DNA from: Thermoplasmata archaeon | GTDB taxonomy: Archaea; Thermoplasmatota; Thermoplasmata; Thermoplasmatales; Aciduliprofundaceae | Direction of reading: 5' to 3' | Assembly (NCBI GenBank): GCA_021163705.1 | Contig: JAGGTO010000012.1 | Span: 1-10,070 of the forward strand | DNA: 10,070 nt | Part shown: positions 6,087 through 10,070 of the stretch, piece after piece | How the letters are laid out: every line of letters begins with the position of its first letter | How positions within the stretch are numbered: position 1 is the first letter of the stretch | Notes under the pieces: model-generated | What the model was told of the DNA's origin: nothing | The model's database searches: none | The model's input: only the letters and a program-made list of their open reading frames with translations | Program-made: the position numbers and the translations under genes

Positions 6087-6100
6087 TCACAAATTTGTGA
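6087..6100. promoter_or_regulatory. Perfect palindrome TCACAAATTTGTGA, candidate operator of the lysine operon
   Basis: A 14-base perfect inverted repeat with no spacer, lying between the TATA box and the start codon. It runs from about 13 bases before the predicted transcription start to the start itself. A protein dimer bound here would block RNA polymerase loading. Lrp/AsnC-family regulators (LysM in Sulfolobus) are the known archaeal regulators of such operons, but the binder here is not identified. Confidence 0.55.
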
Positions 6101-7200
6101 TGTCAATTGAAATCCTGGACAGCACACTGCGTGAGGGTGAGCAATCTCCTGGTGTGAATTTCACTCCGGAGCAGAGGGTTGAGATAGCAATAGCTCTGGA
6201 TGAAATTGGTGTGGAATACATTGAGGCAGGACATCCATCGGTGAGCGAGGATGTTTTCAGAGGAATAAAGGATGTGGTGGAGCAGGGATTGAAAGCGAAT
6301 ATCCTTGTGCATTCGAGGGCAAAGAGGGAGGATATAGACATGGTCCTCAGAACAGAGGCACCATGGATAGGGATGTTCTTTTGCGTATCCTCACACTGTC
6401 TGAAAATGAGATTCGGCATAACTCTTGAAGAGGCAAAAAGGAGAATAGTGGATACCATTGAGTATGCTAAAGCTCATGGATTGAAGATAAGATTCACACC
6501 CGAGGATACAACCAGAACGGAGTGGGAGAATCTTGCAAATGTGCTTGAGATTCTCAGAGAACTCAAGGTGGACAGGGTAAGTGTTGCAGATACCACAGGT
6601 GTGGCCCATCCGGTGGAGTTCTACAATCTTGTTAAGAAAGTTGCAAAGTATGGAGTAGCTGTGCATGTTCACTGCCACAATGATCTTGGGCTTGCATTTG
6701 CCAATGCTCTAATGGGCATTGAAGCAGGAGCAATTGTTGTTGATACTACCGTAAATGGCATAGGTGAGCGATGCGGAATAGTGGATCTGGCGCAAATGGC
6801 CACAATTGCCAGGTACAGGTATGGAAAGAAATACAAACTGGATAAACTGTATTTGTTAAGCAAGAGAATTGAAGAAATAACAGGAATTGCTGTGGAGAAG
6901 CATCATCCAATAGTGGGAGAGCATGCGTTTGTGCACAAGGCAGGGTTGCATGTAGCTGCTGTTGTAAAGGATCCTTCATTTTATGAATTCATGCCTGCAG
7001 AGATGTTTGGAAGAGAGCGGAAAATCTATGTGGACAAATACGCAGGTCGTGCCACTGTTGAATATTATCTCAACCGTGCAGGATTGAAAAATGGGAAGGT
7101 GGTGAAAGAGCTCCTTGCGAGAATAAAGAGTTCTGGCAGGGTATACACGCCTGCCATGCTTGTTGAAGAGGCGAGAAAAATAGAAAGGGAGGTGATATGA
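6100..7200 (+). CDS. lysS: Homocitrate synthase, LysS type (LeuA/NifV superfamily)
   Basis: 366 residues. Condenses acetyl-CoA with 2-oxoglutarate to homocitrate, the committed step of lysine synthesis through alpha-aminoadipate. Visible motifs: LDSTLREGEQSPG (residues 6-18, metal-binding Asp and catalytic Arg), EAGHPSVSED (42-51), FTPEDTTRT (132-140), HVHCHNDLG (189-197, metal-binding His pair), NGIGERCG (219-226) and HKAGLH (279-284). The motif after GERCG continues IVDLA rather than the GN-xx-LE of isopropylmalate synthases. The protein also ends near 366 without the LeuA C-terminal leucine-sensing domain; both points favour homocitrate synthase. Position at the head of lysW-X-Y-Z-J makes this the best call, with isopropylmalate or citramalate synthase as the alternative. 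ATG 6100 is preferred over the adjacent GTG 6097 because of TATA spacing; the mRNA is probably leaderless. It is first in the operon, next to a palindromic operator candidate. Confidence 0.85.
   Translation: MSIEILDSTLREGEQSPGVNFTPEQRVEIAIALDEIGVEYIEAGHPSVSEDVFRGIKDVVEQGLKANILVHSRAKREDIDMVLRTEAPWIGMFFCVSSHCLKMRFGITLEEAKRRIVDTIEYAKAHGLKIRFTPEDTTRTEWENLANVLEILRELKVDRVSVADTTGVAHPVEFYNLVKKVAKYGVAVHVHCHNDLGLAFANALMGIEAGAIVVDTTVNGIGERCGIVDLAQMATIARYRYGKKYKLDKLYLLSKRIEEITGIAVEKHHPIVGEHAFVHKAGLHVAAVVKDPSFYEFMPAEMFGRERKIYVDKYAGRATVEYYLNRAGLKNGKVVKELLARIKSSGRVYTPAMLVEEARKIEREVI
7188..7196 (+). promoter_or_regulatory. lysW: Strong Shine-Dalgarno site for lysW
   Basis: GGAGGTGAT, fully complementary to the archaeal 16S rRNA 3' end as generally known, lies within the last codons of lysS, 4 bases before ATG 7201. 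Its strength would suit a carrier protein needed in higher amounts than the enzymes that use it. Confidence 0.75.
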
Positions 7201-7362
7201 ATGCCACTGTGTCCAATTTGTGGAAATGAGCTAAATGTTGGCGATGTGGAACTGCATGAGATTGTTGAATGTCCCAGGTGCGGTGCGGAACTTGAGGTTG
7301 TAAATGTTAATCCCATACACCTTGAAGAGCTTCCGCCAATCGAAGAGGATTGGGGAGAGTAA
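7201..7362 (+). CDS. lysW: LysW amino-group carrier protein
   Basis: A 53-residue acidic protein, short enough to be missed by ordinary gene finding. Two CPxCG knuckles (cysteines 4, 7, 24 and 27) form a small zinc ribbon. The C-terminus is PPIEEDWGE, matching the EDWGE tail of known LysW proteins, whose last Glu gamma-carboxyl accepts alpha-aminoadipate (or glutamate in arginine synthesis) as an isopeptide. LysW thus protects the substrate's amino group and hands the acidic tail to LysX, LysZ, LysY, LysJ and LysK in turn. Its ATG follows directly on the lysS stop codon, with a perfect Shine-Dalgarno in front, and lysX begins 6 bases after its stop. Length, zinc motif, tail and neighbours all agree. 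Confidence 0.95.
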   Translation: MPLCPICGNELNVGDVELHEIVECPRCGAELEVVNVNPIHLEELPPIEEDWGE

Positions 7363-7368
7363 GGAGAA

Positions 7369-8190
7369 ATGAGAATTGGGATAACCTACTCATATCTTCG
7401 TCCTGAGGAGAAGATGCTCAAAGATGCGGCGAAGGAAAAGGGCGAAGTGGTGATGCTCCACGAAGATGAACTTCGATTTCCAACCAGATATGATTTGGAT
7501 GTGGTTATTGTACGGAACATGGGCCATTACAGAGCTCTTTACACAGCAAAAATGTTCGAGGCCATGGGAATACCCACAGTGAATTCCTGGCGTATCATCC
7601 TGGAAGCGGGAGATAAGATTCTTACATCTCTCATTCTCCACGGAAAGGTGGACATCCCGGAATGGAGAGTGGCGATGAACGAGAAATCCGCAATGCATGC
7701 CATTAAGGAACTGGGATATCCTGTTATAATGAAACCTATCACAGGCAGTTGGGGTAGATTGCTCTCAAAGATCAACGATAGGGATTCTGCTGAAGCAGTG
7801 GTTGAGTTGCGAAGATGGATGTCGAATCCTCTGCATCACATCTACTACATTCAGAAATATGTGGATAAGCCCGGGAGAGATATAAGAAGCTATGTAATCA
7901 ACGGGGAATACATCACGGCGATATATCGCTATTCAGAGCACTGGATAACCAATACGGCGAGAGGTGGGAGGGCGGAGATATGTAATGATGAGGAAGTTAG
8001 AGAAATCTCGCTTAAAGTATGGGAGACCTTTGGCGATGGAGCACTTGCCATCGATATATTTGAGAGTTCCGAGGGATTGCTTGTGAACGAAGTTAATCCA
8101 GGAATGGAGTTCAAGAATGTGGTAAGGGTCACGGGAGCCGATATTCCCGGAAAGATTGTGGATTACGCAGTGGAGGTGGCCAGGAGATGA
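7369..8190 (+). CDS. lysX: LysX, ATP-grasp ligase joining alpha-aminoadipate to LysW
   Basis: 273 residues of the RimK-like ATP-grasp family. Uses ATP to form an amide between the LysW C-terminal Glu side chain and the amino group of alpha-aminoadipate. Seen in sequence: the N-terminal pre-ATP-grasp domain (VIVRNMGHYRALYTAKMFEA near 46-65), ATP-binding KPITGSWGRLL (122-132), DIRSYVINGEYITAIYR (171-187), TARGG (196-200) and the metal-binding NEVN at 240-243 followed by EFKN (247-250). Between them it has PG, whereas the LysX/ArgX proteins I remember have other residues there. The related ArgX joins glutamate instead; the sequence alone does not settle whether this enzyme takes aminoadipate, glutamate or both. 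Translation starts 2 bases after an AAGGAG site that overlaps the lysW stop, and its end overlaps lysY by 4 bases (ATGA), implying coupling. Confidence 0.92.
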   Translation: MRIGITYSYLRPEEKMLKDAAKEKGEVVMLHEDELRFPTRYDLDVVIVRNMGHYRALYTAKMFEAMGIPTVNSWRIILEAGDKILTSLILHGKVDIPEWRVAMNEKSAMHAIKELGYPVIMKPITGSWGRLLSKINDRDSAEAVVELRRWMSNPLHHIYYIQKYVDKPGRDIRSYVINGEYITAIYRYSEHWITNTARGGRAEICNDEEVREISLKVWETFGDGALAIDIFESSEGLLVNEVNPGMEFKNVVRVTGADIPGKIVDYAVEVARR

Positions 8191-9182
8191 TAAGAGCTGC
8201 AGTGATTGGAGGCAGTGGATACATAGGAGGTGAGCTGCTGAGATTACTGTGGATGCACCCTGAAGTGGAAATAATGGCGGTCACATCGCGAAAATACGAG
8301 GGAAAGAGAGTAGAGGTGGTGCATCCTCATCTCCGTGGCACAGGTTTAAGATTCTCCAGAAAAATAAGTGGGGATTATGATATGCTATTTCTCTCAGTGC
8401 CGCATGGCGAGTCGCAGAAAATAATTGAAGAATACATGGGAAGTGTGAAAATCATAGATTTAAGTGCAGATTTTAGGCTACCACAGGATGTGTATGAGAA
8501 ATATTATGGAACACATGAAAGGCCTGAACTCATAGATAGATTTGCCTACGGATTGCCTGAACTCCACAGGGAGGAGATAAAAAAGGCAGATTATGTGGCC
8601 AATCCCGGCTGCAATGCAACGGCGGTAATTCTTGCGCTCTATCCCTTCAGGGACATGGCGAGGGATGCTATGGCAGATGTGAAGGTGAGTTCCAGTGCTG
8701 GAGGGAAAAAGGAGAATTTAATGGGCATGCATGCGGAGCGAAGCAATGTTGTGCGGGTTTACAGAGCATGGAAGCACAGGCACGAGGGAGAGATATTTGT
8801 GCAGACAGGTGTGAGATGTCCTCTAACAATACATTCCGTTGACATAGTGCGCGGGGTTTTTGCCACAGTGTATTTCCATGCTGATACGAATGAAATATCG
8901 CTTTACCGCAGGATGTATGAAGTGTATAGGGATGAGATTTTCGTGAAAATAGTAAGGGAAAGAAACGGCATAGAGAGGTATCCCGATGTGAAGTATGTTA
9001 TAGGGAGCAATTATGTGCATATCGGTGCCACATATGATGCCGAGTCCCGCAGGGTTATTCTCTTCTCTGCCATAGATAACCTGATAAAGGGTGGTGCAGG
9101 TCAGGCAATACAAAATATGAACCTCATGTTCGGCCTTGCGGAGGATACTGGTCTAAAATATCTGCCCCTTTACCCTGCATGA
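8187..9182 (+). CDS. lysY: LysY, LysW-aminoadipyl 6-phosphate reductase (ArgC family)
   Basis: 331 residues. NADPH-dependent reduction of LysW-bound aminoadipyl phosphate to the semialdehyde. The Rossmann motif GGSGYIGGELLRLL is at residues 8-21, DLSADFRL at 91-98, the catalytic cysteine at 142 in NPGCNATA, and HRHEGEI at 197-203, which corresponds to the His-containing HRHxPE block of ArgC enzymes (catalytic His probably 199). The C-terminal half ends DNLIKGGAGQAIQNMNLMFGL, the family's usual closing helix. The length is normal for ArgC/LysY. The family also makes the arginine intermediate N-acetyl- or LysW-glutamyl semialdehyde. The operon with lysW and lysX favours LysY, possibly with a second role in ornithine synthesis. 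Starts inside the lysX stop (ATGA) with GGAGG at 8172-8176. Confidence 0.93.
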   Translation: MIRAAVIGGSGYIGGELLRLLWMHPEVEIMAVTSRKYEGKRVEVVHPHLRGTGLRFSRKISGDYDMLFLSVPHGESQKIIEEYMGSVKIIDLSADFRLPQDVYEKYYGTHERPELIDRFAYGLPELHREEIKKADYVANPGCNATAVILALYPFRDMARDAMADVKVSSSAGGKKENLMGMHAERSNVVRVYRAWKHRHEGEIFVQTGVRCPLTIHSVDIVRGVFATVYFHADTNEISLYRRMYEVYRDEIFVKIVRERNGIERYPDVKYVIGSNYVHIGATYDAESRRVILFSAIDNLIKGGAGQAIQNMNLMFGLAEDTGLKYLPLYPA

Positions 9183-9188
9183 GGTGAT
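9181..9188 (+). promoter_or_regulatory. lysZ: Shine-Dalgarno site that decides the lysZ start
   Basis: GAGGTGAT overlaps the lysY stop codon and lies 4 bases before ATG 9193. The upstream in-frame GTG at 9184-9186 is part of this site, so it cannot be the start. Confidence 0.75.
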
Positions 9189-9192
9189 TTTT

Positions 9193-9921
9193 ATGAGAAT
9201 TCTTAAAATAGGTGGCGGAGTGATTTCCCATCTTGAATCATTGGGAGAGCATATTCGGGGTGAGATAATTGTGCATGGTGCATCGGATTATGTTAATGCT
9301 CTCTGCCATGAAGCAGGTGTAGAGATAATCAGGCTCAAAAGCGTATCGGGTGTGGAGTTCAGATACACACCTCTTCACATTCTGCCCTACTACATAATGG
9401 GTGTGATGCGAGCAAACAAGGAAATTGTGGCCTATATGCAGAAGATTGGCAGAAACGCGATAGGGCTCAGTGGAGTGGATGGAAGAATTGTTGAGGCTAG
9501 AAGAAAGAGCCACATAAGGGTTATAATAAATGGAAAGAAAAGGGTGATAAGAGACGATTATTCAGGTAAAATTGAGAGGATTAACAGAGAGCTGATAGAG
9601 AAAATCATGGAACTTGCAATCCCAGTGATTGGTGCGCTTGCCATTGGTGAGGAGAATATACCTCTGAATGTGGACGGTGATACCCTTGCAGTTAGAATTG
9701 CAGAAGCATTTCGAGCTGATGAACTTATTTTCCTCTCTGAGACCGCATTCATGCGGGACGGGCATGTGGTTGAGAGAATACGCCAAGAGGATTTAGACGA
9801 ATACATAAGGATGTCGCATGGTGGGATGAGAAGAAAACTCATGATGATAAAGGAATCACTCAATGGTGGGGTAGAAGAGGTAATAATCCAAGGTCTCAAC
9901 GGAAGGACGGTGATTGAATGA
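9193..9921 (+). CDS. lysZ: LysZ, LysW-aminoadipate kinase (ArgB-like amino acid kinase)
   Basis: 242 residues of the amino acid kinase family. Phosphorylates the side-chain carboxyl of LysW-bound alpha-aminoadipate. Motifs: LKIGGG (4-9) and IVHGASDYVN (26-35) for phosphate and substrate binding, SGVEFRYTP (52-60), NAIGLSGVDG (88-97), RVIRDDYSGKI (117-127), IPLNVDGDTLAVRIAEAF (156-173) for the nucleotide site, and SHGGMRRKLMMIKESL (208-223). Among family members SRYTD is usual at the substrate loop; here it reads FRYTP. The order of blocks and the GLSGVDG and DDYSGK segments match LysZ/ArgB rather than aspartokinase. Its role in arginine synthesis (LysW-glutamate kinase) remains possible. The stop overlaps the lysJ start by 4 bases (ATGA), so the two are probably translationally coupled. 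Confidence 0.92.
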   Translation: MRILKIGGGVISHLESLGEHIRGEIIVHGASDYVNALCHEAGVEIIRLKSVSGVEFRYTPLHILPYYIMGVMRANKEIVAYMQKIGRNAIGLSGVDGRIVEARRKSHIRVIINGKKRVIRDDYSGKIERINRELIEKIMELAIPVIGALAIGEENIPLNVDGDTLAVRIAEAFRADELIFLSETAFMRDGHVVERIRQEDLDEYIRMSHGGMRRKLMMIKESLNGGVEEVIIQGLNGRTVIE

Positions 9922-10070
9922 TGGAGATGAACCTCTATCATCGAAGATTGAAACTTGTGAGAGGAGAGGGTGTGTATGTATGGGATGAAAACGGGAAAAG
10001 ATATCTCGATGCCATAAGCGGTATAGGAGTTGCTATTCTGGGACATGCGCATAGAGAATTTGTGGATGCC
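9918..10070 (+). CDS. lysJ: LysJ, LysW-aminoadipate semialdehyde aminotransferase (3' truncated by window edge)
   Basis: Only the first 51 residues are in the window. They read as the N-terminus of a class III PLP-dependent aminotransferase of the ArgD/LysJ type: an initial NLYHRRLKLVRGEGVYVWD segment, then GKRYLDAISGIGVAILGHAH, where the DxxSGIGV...GHAH block is characteristic. The enzyme would transfer the amino group of glutamate to LysW-bound aminoadipate semialdehyde, giving LysW-lysine. The active-site lysine and PLP-binding residues lie beyond the edge. Two adjacent ATG codons (9918 and 9921) follow a GGTGAT site at 9909-9914; the first overlaps the lysZ stop. LysJ is favoured by position as the sixth gene of the operon; ArgD or a dual-function enzyme is the alternative. 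Confidence 0.85.
   Translation, partial: MMEMNLYHRRLKLVRGEGVYVWDENGKRYLDAISGIGVAILGHAHREFVDA

Noticed and set aside
6087..6458. Open frame of 123 codons on the minus strand opposite lysS
   Set aside because: It is the complement of strongly conserved lysS motifs and has no independent domain or promoter.
9184..9192. GTG 9184 as lysZ start
   Set aside because: The codon is part of the GAGGTGAT Shine-Dalgarno that serves ATG 9193.
9558..10052. Open frame of 164 codons on the minus strand
   Set aside because: It lies entirely opposite lysZ and lysJ, is serine- and isoleucine-rich as expected from reading the complement of those genes, and has no recognisable domain.
1..10070. CRISPR array, insertion sequence, integrase or phage genes
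   Set aside because: No regularly spaced repeats, terminal inverted repeats, transposase motifs or phage proteins are visible; all genes are chromosomal housekeeping or biosynthetic types.

Overview
The window looks like chromosomal DNA of a thermophilic euryarchaeon, most likely a Thermoplasmata-type organism such as Aciduliprofundum/DHVE2. That placement is from memory of gene content, not from a search. The archaeal signs are an archaeal-type GluRS, the archaea-specific repair protein NreA, a LysW-carrier lysine pathway, TATA-box promoters about 26 bases before the start codon (often leaderless), T-rich terminators, heavy AGA/AGG and ATA codon use, and very tight gene packing.

Layout. Bases 1-1058 (+) hold the C-terminal two-thirds or so of glutamyl-tRNA synthetase. 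It abuts, stop codon to stop codon, a small PRC-barrel protein on the minus strand (1059-1304). A divergent promoter region of about 100 bp then serves that gene and a plus-strand pair: a radical SAM/SPASM-like enzyme (1408-2346) and, one base later, a sugar-nucleotidyltransferase with a degenerate cupin tail (2348-3274). This pair converges on and overlaps a minus-strand pair (5245 down to 3259): NreA (zinc finger, PIP-box-like C-terminus) and a spore-photoproduct-lyase-like radical SAM protein whose start overlaps the end of nreA. A second divergent promoter region (5246-5342) leads to an ACT-domain protein (5343-6017), which ends in a strong oligo-T terminator.

From 6100 to the end runs a lysine-biosynthesis operon of the alpha-aminoadipate (AAA) type: lysS (homocitrate synthase), lysW (a 53-residue amino-group carrier protein), lysX, lysY, lysZ and the beginning of lysJ. 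The genes are separated by 0-10 bases or overlap by 4, with Shine-Dalgarno sites between them. LysS makes homocitrate from 2-oxoglutarate and acetyl-CoA. LysX attaches AAA to the C-terminal Glu of LysW. LysZ phosphorylates the attached AAA, LysY reduces it to the semialdehyde, and LysJ transaminates it to LysW-bound lysine. The homoaconitase, homoisocitrate dehydrogenase and LysK needed to complete the route are not in the window.

Most notable signals: a perfect 14-bp palindrome lying between the lysS TATA box and its start codon, a strong operator candidate; the ACT-domain protein just upstream, a candidate amino-acid sensor; the translationally linked nreA/radical-SAM pair, which suggests an undescribed repair partner; and the radical SAM plus cupin-tailed nucleotidyltransferase pair of unknown pathway. 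I see no tRNA or rRNA genes, CRISPR arrays, insertion sequences or long repeats.
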